DNA from: Nocardioides lijunqiniae
GTDB taxonomy: Bacteria; Actinomycetota; Actinomycetes; Propionibacteriales; Nocardioidaceae
DNA length: 64,000 nt
Direction: 5' to 3'
Assembly (NCBI RefSeq): GCF_015024225.1
Contig: NZ_JACJGM010000006.1
Span: 1 to 64,000, forward strand
Shown: one piece after another, positions 55,313 through 63,551 of the stretch
How the letters are laid out: every line of letters begins with the position of its first letter
Position numbering within the stretch: the first letter of the stretch is position 1
The notes under the pieces: model-generated
What the model was told of the DNA's origin: nothing
The model's input: only the letters and a program-made list of their open reading frames with translations
The model's database searches: none
Position numbers and translations under genes: made by a program

Positions 55313-55633
55313 TCAGAGCCGGAGCGTGGGACGCGGCCAGGCCCGCCCCACCACCACGGCCCGCACGTCGTCGTCGGCGACCGTGCCGCGGTGACGCGAG
55401 TCGACGCCGACCGCCTGGTTGTCGCTGAGCAGCCACCACCCCGTCGTACGTCGCTCCGCCGCGCGCTTGACGACCAGGATCCCGTCGGGGAACGACGCGA
55501 CGACGACGTCGCCGACCGATGGCCGCCGGCGGTAGGAGACCAGCAGCCGGTCACCCGGGCGCAGCGTCGGCAGCATCGAGTCGTTGCGGACCAGTGCCCA
55601 ACCCCAGAACGCCCCTCGTGACCGCCTCCCCAT
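55313..55633 (-). CDS. sodX: Nickel-SOD maturation protease (SodX, S26 signal-peptidase family)
   Basis: A 106-aa S26-type peptidase: the catalytic Ser in VRNDSMLPTLRPGDRLLV, the catalytic Lys in ILVVKRAAERR, and the SDN..GVDSR box. It removes the SodN propeptide so that His1 can bind nickel. It is divergent from sodN with 49 nt between starts, the standard actinobacterial pairing. I use the ATG at 55633; the longer frame would run into the sodN promoter. Confidence 0.92.
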   Translation of the reverse strand: MGRRSRGAFWGWALVRNDSMLPTLRPGDRLLVSYRRRPSVGDVVVASFPDGILVVKRAAERRTTGWWLLSDNQAVGVDSRHRGTVADDDVRAVVVGRAWPRPTLRL

Positions 55634-55682
55634 GCGGAGTAGTGTCGCAAGCACACGCTTCACCCACGACGAGAGGACACGC

Positions 55683-56084
55683 ATGCTCGCGCGACTGTTC
55701 GCCCCCACGGTCGAGGTCTCGGCCCACTGCGACCTTCCCTGCGGCGTCTACGACCCCGCCCAGGCCCGCATCGAGGCCGAGTCGATCAAGGCCATCATCG
55801 CCAAGGTCGCCGACAACGACGACCCCGACTTCCGCACCCGCGCCATCCTGATCAAGGAGCAGCGCTCCGAGCTGGTCAAGCACCACCTGTGGGTGCTGTG
55901 GACCGACTACTTCAAGCCCCCGCACTTCGAGAAGTACCCGCAGCTGCACACCCTGGTCAACGAGGCGACCAAGCTGGCCGGCGCCTCGGGCACCAAGGGT
56001 GAGCTGGACGCCGGCAAGGCCGACGAGCTGCTCGCCAAGATCGACGAGATCGCCGAGATCTTCTGGGAGACCAAGAAGGCCTGA
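55683..56084 (+). CDS. sodN: Nickel superoxide dismutase
   Basis: ATG at 55683 with GAGAGGA 6 nt upstream. The 133-aa precursor has a 14-residue leader (MLARLFAPTVEVSA) followed by the Ni-hook HCDLPCGVYDP, whose His1, Cys2 and Cys6 bind nickel after processing. The four-helix body is complete. It dismutates superoxide in the cytoplasm as a hexamer. A TAGTGT -10 candidate lies near 55638. A strong terminator follows. Confidence 0.97.
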   Translation: MLARLFAPTVEVSAHCDLPCGVYDPAQARIEAESIKAIIAKVADNDDPDFRTRAILIKEQRSELVKHHLWVLWTDYFKPPHFEKYPQLHTLVNEATKLAGASGTKGELDAGKADELLAKIDEIAEIFWETKKA

Positions 56085-56123
56085 CGTCCTCGGCGGGGCA
56101 CCGACCCGCCGCGCGACCGACCC

Positions 56124-56158
56124 GACGCCGCCCCGTCCGTGAGGACCGGGGCGGCGTC
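56124..56158 (+). terminator. Terminator after sodN
   Basis: Perfect 12-pair stem GACGCCGCCCCG/CGGGGCGGCGTC with an 11-nt loop that itself pairs TCC with GGA. Confidence 0.8.
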
Positions 56159-56177
56159 GCGGCGTTCGGGGGTCCGG

Positions 56178-56203
56178 CGTTTGTCCCGTGCACGCTCCGG
56201 GTA
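56178..56203 (+). promoter_or_regulatory. SigF/SigB-type promoter
   Basis: GTTT (56178-56181), a 16-nt spacer, then GGGTAC (56198-56203). This matches the actinobacterial group-3 sigma consensus GTTT-N14-16-GGGTAY. It precedes the rsbW-sigF operon by about 90 nt, so sigF is probably self-activated. Confidence 0.7.
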
Positions 56204-56292
56204 CACGCCGAGTGACCGGCCTCGGCCGGTGCACGCCCTGTCCGCAGTAGGGTCCTCCACGACCTGCCTCGCTTCAACGAAGGACGAAACAC

Positions 56293-56718
56293 ATGTCGGT
56301 GACGGGCACGCCCCAGCAGGGCGACCACCAGCGCGAGCAGGCCGACGTCGAGCTCCGGCTCCCCGCCGACAGCGCCTACGCCTCGGTCCTGCGCACCACC
56401 ACCGCCGGACTGGCCGCCCGCCTGGACTTCACCATCGACGACATCGAGGACCTGCGGATCGCCGTGGGCGAGGCGTCCGCCCTGGTGCTGCCGGAGGCCG
56501 ACGCGGGCACCGACCTGATCTGCCGGTTCTACCTGGCCCCCGGCGAGCTGACGATCTCGGTGGGGGTCACCGCGGCCTCCTCGCCGGAGCCCGACTACGA
56601 CAGCTTCGCCTGGCAGGTGCTCACCACGCTGGCCACCAGTGCCACGGCGACGTCCGAGGGCGGCCGGTACGTCGTGACGATGACGATGCAGTCGTCGCTC
56701 GGGGTCCCCGGACTCTGA
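56293..56718 (+). CDS. rsbW: RsbW-like anti-sigma factor kinase
   Basis: ATG with AAGGA 9 nt upstream. The 141-aa protein is an HATPase_c/GHKL domain: LRLPADSAYASVLRTTTAGL, the N-box-like IEDLRIAVGEASALV, and YLAPGELTISVGV. The ATP-binding glycine loops are weak, as in mycobacterial UsfX. It should hold SigF inactive and release it when an unphosphorylated STAS antagonist binds. sigF follows after one base. Confidence 0.87.
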   Translation: MSVTGTPQQGDHQREQADVELRLPADSAYASVLRTTTAGLAARLDFTIDDIEDLRIAVGEASALVLPEADAGTDLICRFYLAPGELTISVGVTAASSPEPDYDSFAWQVLTTLATSATATSEGGRYVVTMTMQSSLGVPGL

Positions 56719-56719
56719 C

Positions 56720-57541
56720 ATGGACCCCCAGACCTCTCGGGACGAGCCTGTCCCGCCGGAAGGCGAGGCGCCCACGGGCGTCGAGCTGACCCGCCGACGC
56801 AGCGCCGAGCTGTTCCTCGAGCTGCACGACGACACCGCCCCGCAGGCGTCCCGCGAGGGTGCGCGGGACTCGCTGGTCCACCTGCACCTGCCGCTGGTGG
56901 AGCACTGCGCGCGTCGCTTCCGCAACCGCGGCGAGCCGTTCGAGGACCTCGTCCAGGTGGGCACCATCGGGCTCATCAAGTCGATCGACCGCTTCGACTC
57001 CGACCGCGGCGTGGAGTTCTCCACCTACGCCACGCCCACGATCATCGGCGAGATCAAGCGCTACTTCCGCGACAAGGGCTGGGCCATCCGGGTGCCGCGG
57101 CGCCTCCAGGAGCTGCGCATGCAGATCGGCGCGGCCTCCGCCGAGCTGACGCAGTCGCTGGGTCGCTCCCCCACCGCGCGCGAGCTGGCCGAGAACATCG
57201 GCTGCACGGTCGAGGAGATCGTCGAGGGCATCGAGTCCAGCAACGCCTACTCCACCCTCTCGCTGGACGCCAGCGACGACTCCGACGACGGCTCCGCCTC
57301 GATGCTCGATGCCATCGGCATCGACGACGCCGGTCTCGAGCACGTCGAGATCCGGGAGTCGATCAAGCCGCTGCTGGACCGGCTCGACCCGCGGGAGAAG
57401 AAGATCCTCCTGCTCCGCTTCTTCAAGAACATGACGCAGTCGCAGATCGCCGAGGAGATCGGCGTCTCGCAGATGCACGTGTCGCGCCTCCTCACCCGCA
57501 CGCTCGACCAGCTGCGGACCTCCTTGGAGGAGGAGGACTAG
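56720..57541 (+). CDS. sigF: RNA polymerase sigma factor, SigF/SigB family
   Basis: The 273-aa group-3 sigma factor has region 2 (EHCARRFRNRGEPFEDLVQVG, GVEFSTYATPTIIGEIKRYF with the -10 helix), region 3 (QSLGRSPTARELAENIG), and the region 4 HTH (TQSQIAEEIGVSQMHVSRLL). General-stress or sporulation-type sigma factor. Co-transcribed with rsbW from a promoter of its own type. Confidence 0.93.
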   Translation: MDPQTSRDEPVPPEGEAPTGVELTRRRSAELFLELHDDTAPQASREGARDSLVHLHLPLVEHCARRFRNRGEPFEDLVQVGTIGLIKSIDRFDSDRGVEFSTYATPTIIGEIKRYFRDKGWAIRVPRRLQELRMQIGAASAELTQSLGRSPTARELAENIGCTVEEIVEGIESSNAYSTLSLDASDDSDDGSASMLDAIGIDDAGLEHVEIRESIKPLLDRLDPREKKILLLRFFKNMTQSQIAEEIGVSQMHVSRLLTRTLDQLRTSLEEED

Positions 57542-57545
57542 ACCA

Positions 57546-57944
57546 TCAGTCCTCGCGCCGGGACCCGGTGGGGTCGTCGGCGAGGACCGCCATCGAGGCC
57601 GGGTGGATGATCCCCGCGATCACGATCGCCGCGACGACGGCCATCGGGACCGCCAGCCCGGGGTAGTCGCGCAGGTTCCAGGCCAGGCCCAGCTGGATCA
57701 GCTGGGTCAGCAGCACCGGCCCCCGCGCCCACGACTGCTGGCGCGTCAGCGCCCAGGCACAGCCCACCAGCGCCGCGCCGTACACGGCGAAGAACACGCT
57801 GGTCGTGACGCCCAGCGACAGGTGCTCGGCGGACACGTGGGCGACCTCGAGCACGGCCAGCAGCACCAGCAGGACGCCCTGGACCGCCGCCAGCGAGGCG
57901 GCGACGACGAGCTGAGGCGGGTTCGGCAGGGGTGTGGTGGGCAC
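57546..57944 (-). CDS. Hypothetical four-helix membrane protein
   Basis: The GTG at 57944 is used, leaderless, with TACCCT (minus strand, 57951-57956) 6 nt upstream. The 132-aa protein has four hydrophobic helices (about 15-38, 48-70, 78-95, 100-120) and a short acidic/basic tail. No family recognised. It ends 4 nt from the convergent sigF stop. AGGGTAC here overlaps its -10. Confidence 0.78.
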   Translation of the reverse strand: MPTTPLPNPPQLVVAASLAAVQGVLLVLLAVLEVAHVSAEHLSLGVTTSVFFAVYGAALVGCAWALTRQQSWARGPVLLTQLIQLGLAWNLRDYPGLAVPMAVVAAIVIAGIIHPASMAVLADDPTGSRRED

Positions 57945-58046
57945 CCGGGAAGGGTACGGGGCACCCAGCGGCAGTGCCTGTGACCCACAAGACCACCCGA
58001 AAGGCTTGAATCGTGCCGGTTTAGTTGGGAGTCTGGTGGAGCGCTC

Positions 58047-58106
58047 GTGAAACTCTTCACTTTTGCGTTCACACGCGCGCCCGCAGGCTTGAAAGCCCCT
58101 GCCTGC
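58047..58106 (+). promoter_or_regulatory. Possible regulatory repeats upstream of whiB
   Basis: GTGAA-N4-TTCAC (58047-58060) with a third TTCAC at 58068, then GCAGGC/GCCTGC (58083-58088, 58101-58106) enclosing GGCTTGAAAGCC. No clear -10/-35. These are the only symmetric features in the 191-nt whiB upstream gap. Confidence 0.35.
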
Positions 58107-58135
58107 ACTCAATGCGAAAGAGAGATCCACACCCC

Positions 58136-58387
58136 ATGGATTGGCGTCACCGTTCCGCGTGCCTCGACGAGGATCCGGAGCTGTTCTTCCCGATCGGCAA
58201 CACCGGTCCGGCCATCCTCCAGATAGAGGAGGCCAAGCAGGTGTGCCGTCGGTGCGACGTGCGCGAGCAGTGCCTCGCGTGGGCCATCGAGGCCGGCCAG
58301 GACCACGGGGTCTGGGGTGGCCTCAGCGAGGACGAGCGCCGCGCGCTCAAGCGCCGCAACGCCCGCTCCCGCGTGCGCACCGCCTGA
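58136..58387 (+). CDS. whiB1: WhiB-family iron-sulfur regulator (WhiB1/WblE type)
   Basis: ATG with GAAAGAGAG upstream. The 83-aa protein has the four cysteines of the [4Fe-4S] cluster (SACLDEDPELFFP, CRRCDVREQCLAWA), the turn HGVWGGLSEDERR and a basic Arg-rich tail. Size and the neighbouring PdtaS kinase gene match whiB1 (Rv3219), a nitric-oxide-sensitive partner of the principal sigma factor region 4. Confidence 0.93.
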   Translation: MDWRHRSACLDEDPELFFPIGNTGPAILQIEEAKQVCRRCDVREQCLAWAIEAGQDHGVWGGLSEDERRALKRRNARSRVRTA

Positions 58388-58412
58388 GTCCCGCTCCTCC
58401 GAGCGACCGCCG

Positions 58413-59888
58413 TCACTCCGCCGGCACGTCGATCTCCGCCCGCGTGCCGGACCCGTGCGGGAGCCTGCCCAGCGCCAGCTGACCGCCCAGCTCCGACTCG
58501 ACGAGCGTGCGCACGATCGACAGCCCCAGGCTCGAGGACCCGTCCAGGTCGAAGTCCTCGGGCAGCCCGCGCCCGTCGTCGTCCACGGTCACGTGCAGCC
58601 GCCCCACGAGCCGGCGCACCGTCACCGTGATCGTGCCGTCGAGGTCGAGGTCCTCGGCGTCGTAGCCGTGCTCGACCGCGTTCTGCAGGACCTCCGTCAG
58701 CACCATCGCCAGGGCGGTGGCCGACTCGGAGGCCAGGACGCCGAAGGTCCCGTCGCGGCGCACCCGCACCCGCCCACCTTGGGAGCCGACGTCGGCGACC
58801 ATGGCGCCCAGCCGGTCGGCGATCTCGTCGAACTCCACGTTCTCCTCGACCGCCTGGCTCAGCGTCTCGTGGACGATCGCGATGGAGCCGACCCGGCGCA
58901 CCGCCTCCTCCAACGCGAGCTTCGCCTCCTCGGAGTCGATCCGGCGGGCCTGCAGGCGCAGCAGCGCGGCGACCGTCTGCAGGTTGTTCTTCACGCGGTG
59001 GTGGATCTCGCGGATCGTGGCGTCCTTCGTCACGAGCTCCCGGTCGCGCCGGCGCAGGTCGGTGACGTCGCGGACCAGGATCAGCCCGCCGATGTGCTCG
59101 CCCTGCGGCCGCAGCGGGATCGCGCGCACGATCAGCGACACCGCGTCGGTGCCGATCTCGGTGTCGCGGTGCACGCGGCCGCCGAGCACCGCGCTCAGCG
59201 TCTCCTCGTCGGGACGGCGCCGGGGCGGCACCAGGTCGCGCGTCAGGTCGCTCAGCGCAAGGCCGGCCAGGTCACCGGACAGCCCGAGCCGGCGGTAGAC
59301 CGACAGCGCGTTGGGGCTGGCGTAGACGACCCGCCCCGCCGCGTCGACGCGCAGGAAGCCGTCCCCGACGCGCGGCGAGTCGGCGTGGTCGCTGCGCTGG
59401 CCGGCGGAGGGGAAGTGACCCGCGGCGATCATCTGCGTCAGGTCCGCCGCGGTCTGCAGGTAGGACAGCTCGAGCCGGCTCGGGGTGCGCACGCCGAGCA
59501 GGTTGGTGTTGCGGGCGATGACGGCGATCACCCGGTCCTGGCGGCGCACCGGGATGGTCTCGACCCGCACGGGCACGTCGTCGCGCCACTCGGGGTCGCC
59601 CTCGCGCACCAGACGACCGCGCGACCACGCCTCGTCGAGCATCGCGCGGCGACCGGCCGGCACGAAGGTCCCGACGATGTCGTCGACGTACGCCGTGGGG
59701 CCCGTCGTGGGGCGCATCTGGGCGCCCGCCCAGAAGCCGTTGCCGGCCTGGTCGGGCAGCCACAGCACCAGGTCGGCGAAGGACAGGTCGGCGATGATCT
59801 GCCAGTCGGCCTGGAGCAGCATGAGCCAGGCGACGTCGGCCTCGTCGAGGTCGGTGTGGCTGCGCACGAGCTCGGTCAGGGAGGGCAC
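58413..59888 (-). CDS. pdtaS: Sensor histidine kinase PdtaS
   Basis: GTG start, leaderless, with TAGGGT (minus strand, 59895-59900) 6 nt upstream. The 491-aa soluble kinase has an N-terminal GAF-like domain (to about 150), a PAS domain (about 175-285), the HisKA_2 dimerisation helix with phospho-His in REIHHRVKNNLQTVAALLR, and an HATPase_c domain with VLTEVLQNAVEHGY and DDDGRGLP. Matches mycobacterial PdtaS (Rv3220c), encoded next to whiB1; the partner PdtaR has an ANTAR output and is not in the window. It has no membrane helices, so it senses a cytosolic signal. Confidence 0.92.
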   Translation of the reverse strand: MPSLTELVRSHTDLDEADVAWLMLLQADWQIIADLSFADLVLWLPDQAGNGFWAGAQMRPTTGPTAYVDDIVGTFVPAGRRAMLDEAWSRGRLVREGDPEWRDDVPVRVETIPVRRQDRVIAVIARNTNLLGVRTPSRLELSYLQTAADLTQMIAAGHFPSAGQRSDHADSPRVGDGFLRVDAAGRVVYASPNALSVYRRLGLSGDLAGLALSDLTRDLVPPRRRPDEETLSAVLGGRVHRDTEIGTDAVSLIVRAIPLRPQGEHIGGLILVRDVTDLRRRDRELVTKDATIREIHHRVKNNLQTVAALLRLQARRIDSEEAKLALEEAVRRVGSIAIVHETLSQAVEENVEFDEIADRLGAMVADVGSQGGRVRVRRDGTFGVLASESATALAMVLTEVLQNAVEHGYDAEDLDLDGTITVTVRRLVGRLHVTVDDDGRGLPEDFDLDGSSSLGLSIVRTLVESELGGQLALGRLPHGSGTRAEIDVPAE

Positions 59889-59906
59889 GCCGTCACCCTA
59901 GAGCGT

Positions 59907-59926
59907 GGCCCGAGGGCCCTCGGGCC
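59907..59926. promoter_or_regulatory. 20-nt perfect palindrome upstream of pdtaS
   Basis: Half-site GGCCCGAGGG. It lies 7 nt upstream of the pdtaS -10, in the divergent region shared with the DUF2785 gene. It could be an operator or a cruciform. Confidence 0.45.
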
Positions 59927-59975
59927 GTGAGACCCCGGGGCGACGCAGCGGCCCCGCTTTGGCACTATGGGTGGC

Positions 59976-60818
59976 ATGTCGGCGGCGTACTGGAGGCAGG
60001 TCCACGAGGACGACTTCGCCGTCCCCACCGACCGTCCGCTCGCCGACCTGACCGCCGAGCTGACCCGCCTCCTCGGCGACGTCGACCCCGGGCTGCGCGA
60101 CGGTCTCGCGCTCCCCGCCCTGGCCACCTGGGTCGAGCGCGGGGTCTACGACGACCTGCTGCGCGGGCTCGGCGACGGCATGGCGGCGGGCCTGCGCGTG
60201 GGCCTCGGCGAGCGCGACACCGACACCGTCTTCCGGCGCAGCTTCTCGGCGCTGGTCCTGGGCGAGTGCATCGCCCGCGACAACGAGCGCCCGCTGGTGC
60301 CCGGCGGCACGGTGCTCGACTGGGGCGACCGGCTCGCGACCTGGGTCCTGCAGGAGCGCGACCTGCGTGGCTTCGTGCCCGACAAGGGCTGGGCCCACGC
60401 CGTCGCCCACGGCGCCGACGCCCTCGGCACGCTCGCCCGGTCCCCGCACGTGGGAGCCGCCGAACTGGTGGTCATCCTCGACGTCGTCGCCGAGCGGCTG
60501 GCCGTGCCGGCCGACCGGCTGCTCACGGCCGGTGAGCCGGACCGCCTGGCGCGGACCGCCATGAGCGTCCTGCGCCGCAACCGGGTGCCGTTCGACCTGG
60601 TCGAGCCGTGGCTCGAGGCGGTCACCGCGACCGCCGCCCACCAGCGGTCGCCCGACCGCGACCCCTACCTCCGCAGTGGCGACGCCGAGGCCTTCCTGCG
60701 CGCGCTGTACCTCCAGCTCGCGCTCGGCCAGCGCCCTCCCGCGATCCGCGCGGACCTGATGCTGCTGCTCGTCGACGCGCTGCGGTCAACCAACGAGCTG
60801 GTGCTGGATCCTGAGTAG
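59976..60818 (+). CDS. DUF2785 family protein
   Basis: The ATG at 59976 is used; CACTAT (59963-59968) is 7 nt upstream. The 280-aa all-helical soluble protein has the DUF2785 pattern YDDLLRGLGDGMAAGLR, RSFSALVLGECIARDN, DLRGFVPDKGWAHAVAHGAD and NELVLDPE. Function unknown. Its stop codon TAG is part of the -10 of the next gene. Confidence 0.82.
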   Translation: MSAAYWRQVHEDDFAVPTDRPLADLTAELTRLLGDVDPGLRDGLALPALATWVERGVYDDLLRGLGDGMAAGLRVGLGERDTDTVFRRSFSALVLGECIARDNERPLVPGGTVLDWGDRLATWVLQERDLRGFVPDKGWAHAVAHGADALGTLARSPHVGAAELVVILDVVAERLAVPADRLLTAGEPDRLARTAMSVLRRNRVPFDLVEPWLEAVTATAAHQRSPDRDPYLRSGDAEAFLRALYLQLALGQRPPAIRADLMLLLVDALRSTNELVLDPE

Positions 60819-60827
60819 CCTGCGGGC

Positions 60828-62510
60828 ATGACCCAGGAGCAGACCACGGACGGCACCACCACCGGCGACATCGAGGGACACTCCGGCGAGCTCGCCGTCG
60901 CGGTCGCGCGCGCCTACGGCGTGGAGACCATGTTCACGCTGTCGGGCGCCCACGTGTTCCCGATGTACGACGGGGCGGTCAAGGCCGATCCGCCGATGCG
61001 CCTGCTCGACGTGCGCCACGAGCAGACCGCGGCGTTCGCGGCCGAGGCCACCGGCAAGCTGACGCGCGTGCCTGGGCTCGCGGTGCTCACGGCCGGACCC
61101 GGGGTGACCAACGGCGTCAGCGCCATCGCGCAGGCCCAGTTCGCCGGGTCCCCCATGGTCGTCGTCGGCGGCCGGGCGCCCGCCAACCGGTGGGGCAGCG
61201 GCAGCCTGCAGGAGCTGGACCAGCCGCCGATCGTCGAGTCGGTCTCCAAGCTCGCGACCACCCTCCACACCGCCGGCGACATCCTGGGGGGCATGGACAC
61301 CGCCTTCGCCGCGGCCGGCTCCTCGCACCGCGGCCCGGTCTTCGTCGACGTCCCGATGGACGAGTTCTTCAGCTCCGCCTCCGGCCCGGCGCCCACCCGC
61401 TCCTCGACCCGCGGCGCCGAGCCGGACGGCGACGCCGTCGCCCGCATCGCGGCGCTGCTGGCCGGCGCCTCCCGCCCCGTCCTGATCCTCGGCACGGACG
61501 TCTGGGCCGACCGGGCCGAGGAGGCGGCGCTGCGCTTCGTCCAGGACGTCGGCGTCCCCGTCATCACCAACGGCATGGGCCGCGGGATCGTCCCCGGCGG
61601 CCACCCGTTGCTCGCCACCAAGGCGCGCGGCCAGGCGCTGGGCGACGCGGACCTCGTGGTCGTCGTGGGCACGCCCCTGGACTTCCGGCTCGGCTACGGC
61701 ATCTTCGGCGGCAAGGACGGCGCGGAGCCCGCCCAGGTCGTCCACGTCGCCGACTCCCCCGGCCAGCTCTCCGGGCACGCGACGCTCGCCGCCTCGGTCT
61801 CCGGCGACCTCACCTCCGTCTTCGACCTCCTCCAGGCGGCCCTGGAGCGCGGGTCCAAGCCCGACTGGACGTCGTGGGTCTCCAGCCTCCAGGACACCGC
61901 CCGGGCCGCCGCCGCGCGCGACCGGGAGCTGCTCACCGCCGAGGCCGACCCGATCCACCCTGCGCGCATCTACGGCGAGCTGGTGCCGCGGCTGGCCGAG
62001 GACGCGGTGGTCATCGGCGACGGCGGCGACTTCGTGAGCTTCGCCGGCAAGTTCGTCGAGCCCCAGCGCCCCGGCGGCTGGCTCGACCCGGGCCCGTACG
62101 GCTGCCTGGGCGCCGGACTGGGCGCGGCGATCGCCGCCCGGCTGGCCCGCCCCTCCGCGCAGGTGGTCCTGCTGCTGGGCGACGGCGCGGCCGGCTTCTC
62201 GCTGATGGACGTCGACACCCTCGTCCGCCACCAGCTCCCCGTCGTCATGGTGATGGGCAACAACTCCGCGTGGGGCCTGGAGAAGGGGCCGATGCAGATG
62301 CTCTACGGCTACGACGTGGTCGCCGACCTGGCGCCCCGGACGGCGTACGACGAGGTGGTGAAGGCCCTCGGCGGCGGCGGCGAGACCGTCACCGACCCGC
62401 GCCAGATCGGGGCCGCGCTGGACCGCGCCTTCGCGGCGAACGTGCCCTACCTGGTCAACATCATCACCGACGTCGACGCCGCCTACCCGCGCGCCACCTT
62501 CGGGATCTGA
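60828..62510 (+). CDS. ilvG: ThDP-dependent acetolactate synthase-like protein (IlvG type)
   Basis: ATG start, leaderless, with TAGCCT (60816-60821) 6 nt upstream. The 560-aa protein has three ThDP-enzyme domains: the catalytic Glu in VRHEQTAAFAAEA near residue 64, TAGPGVTNGVSA, and the ThDP/Mg motif LLLGDGAAGFSLMDVDTL, with GNNSAWGLEKG at the end. It closely matches the pattern of M. tuberculosis IlvG (Rv1820), whose acetolactate activity is debated. No small subunit IlvN or IlvC nearby, so a role other than branched-chain synthesis is possible. Operon with a GNAT and a thioesterase. Confidence 0.88.
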   Translation: MTQEQTTDGTTTGDIEGHSGELAVAVARAYGVETMFTLSGAHVFPMYDGAVKADPPMRLLDVRHEQTAAFAAEATGKLTRVPGLAVLTAGPGVTNGVSAIAQAQFAGSPMVVVGGRAPANRWGSGSLQELDQPPIVESVSKLATTLHTAGDILGGMDTAFAAAGSSHRGPVFVDVPMDEFFSSASGPAPTRSSTRGAEPDGDAVARIAALLAGASRPVLILGTDVWADRAEEAALRFVQDVGVPVITNGMGRGIVPGGHPLLATKARGQALGDADLVVVVGTPLDFRLGYGIFGGKDGAEPAQVVHVADSPGQLSGHATLAASVSGDLTSVFDLLQAALERGSKPDWTSWVSSLQDTARAAAARDRELLTAEADPIHPARIYGELVPRLAEDAVVIGDGGDFVSFAGKFVEPQRPGGWLDPGPYGCLGAGLGAAIAARLARPSAQVVLLLGDGAAGFSLMDVDTLVRHQLPVVMVMGNNSAWGLEKGPMQMLYGYDVVADLAPRTAYDEVVKALGGGGETVTDPRQIGAALDRAFAANVPYLVNIITDVDAAYPRATFGI

Positions 62511-63010
62511 TGCGGCTGCGACGGGCGGCGCCCGACGACTACGACGCGGTCGGGCGGGCCACCGTGGCGGCGTACGTGCCGTTCCTGGGCGACGACGGCC
62601 CCCGGTCCGGCTACGCGCTGCGCCTGGCCGACACCGCCACCCGCGACCGCGACGCCGAGGTGTGGGTAGCCGAGGAAGAGGGCGCCGTCCTGGGCTCGGT
62701 CACCATCTGTCCCGAGGGCTCGACGTGGGCGCAGCGCGCCGAGCCCGGCGAGGGTGAGTTCCGGATGCTCGCCGTCGACCCCGCCGCGCACGGTCGCGGC
62801 GTCGGCCGGGCCCTGCTCGACCTCACCGTCGAGCGCTTCCGCGCCGACGGCGCCCGCGCGGTCGTGCTCGGCAGCCTGGAGGACATGCACGCCGCGCACC
62901 GCCTCTACGAGCGCGCGGGCTTCCGGCGGGTGCCGGAGCGCGACTGGCAGCCCGAGCCGGGCGTCCAGCTGCTGTGCTTCCGTCTCCCCCTGACTCCCGA
63001 GGAGCCCTGA
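62510..63010 (+). CDS. GNAT-family N-acetyltransferase
   Basis: The ATG at 62510 overlaps the ilvG stop by one base (TGATG). The 166-aa protein has EFRMLAVDPAAHGRGVGRAL as the acetyl-CoA loop and AHRLYERAGFRRVPERDW at the end. Substrate unknown. A clear operon member. Confidence 0.9.
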   Translation: MRLRRAAPDDYDAVGRATVAAYVPFLGDDGPRSGYALRLADTATRDRDAEVWVAEEEGAVLGSVTICPEGSTWAQRAEPGEGEFRMLAVDPAAHGRGVGRALLDLTVERFRADGARAVVLGSLEDMHAAHRLYERAGFRRVPERDWQPEPGVQLLCFRLPLTPEEP

Positions 63011-63011
63011 C

Positions 63012-63395
63012 ATGGACGCCGCCCTGACCTTCACCGTCACCGACGCCGACACCGCGCAGGCCGTCGGCTCCGGCAGCCTCCCGGTGCTGGGCACCCCCCG
63101 CCTGCTGGCGTGGATGGAGGCGGCCACGTGCGCCGCCATCGACCCGTCGCTGCCCGAGGGCTCGACCAGCGTCGGCACCCGCGTCGCGCTGGAGCACACG
63201 GGCGCCAGCCCCGTGGGGCAGGTGCTCGAGGTGAGCGCCTCGGCGTCGTACGTCGACGGGCGACTGCACCGCTTCACCGTCGCCGCTCGCCACGCCGAGT
63301 CGGGGGCTCCCGGCAAGGTCGTGGCCACCGGCGAGGTGACCCGCGTGGTGGTCGACTCCGCGAAGTTCCTGAGCCGGATTTCTCCTGCGGTGTGA
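63012..63395 (+). CDS. Hotdog-fold thioesterase (FlK-like)
   Basis: Starts one base after the GNAT stop. The 127-aa hotdog protein has the pattern LLAWMEAATCAAIDP, VGTRVALEHTGASPVGQ and VARGEV-type end; Glu and His positions match FlK-like acyl-CoA thioesterases. Together with the ThDP enzyme and acetyltransferase it could process a short acyl-CoA, but the substrate is unknown. Confidence 0.85.
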   Translation: MDAALTFTVTDADTAQAVGSGSLPVLGTPRLLAWMEAATCAAIDPSLPEGSTSVGTRVALEHTGASPVGQVLEVSASASYVDGRLHRFTVAARHAESGAPGKVVATGEVTRVVVDSAKFLSRISPAV

Positions 63396-63424
63396 AGTCT
63401 GGGAAACTGACCCTTGGCCCTCAG

Positions 63425-63438
63425 CGGGTCGCGACCCG
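63425..63438. promoter_or_regulatory. Palindrome in bL37 leader
   Basis: CGGGTCGCGACCCG, perfect 14-nt palindrome 6 nt upstream of the GAGGAGG ribosome site. It could be a leader hairpin that sets expression. Confidence 0.4.
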
Positions 63439-63453
63439 ATTCGAGGAGGAACC

Positions 63454-63528
63454 ATGGGCAAGACCGGACGCAAGCGCCGCGCGCGCAAGAAGAAGGCCGC
63501 CAACCACGGCAAGCGCCCCAACGCCTGA
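63454..63528 (+). CDS. Ribosomal protein bL37 (24 aa)
   Basis: A strong GAGGAGG site stands 4 nt before the ATG. The 24-residue basic peptide begins MGKTGRKRRARKK and ends NHGKRPNA, which matches the C-terminal signature of the small bL37 protein seen in mycobacterial 50S structures. It is easily missed because of its length. A hairpin terminator follows 23 nt after the stop. The identification is from memory of the mycobacterial sequence. Confidence 0.85.
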   Translation: MGKTGRKRRARKKKAANHGKRPNA

Positions 63529-63551
63529 GCGCACCGCTCGGCAGTTGCACT

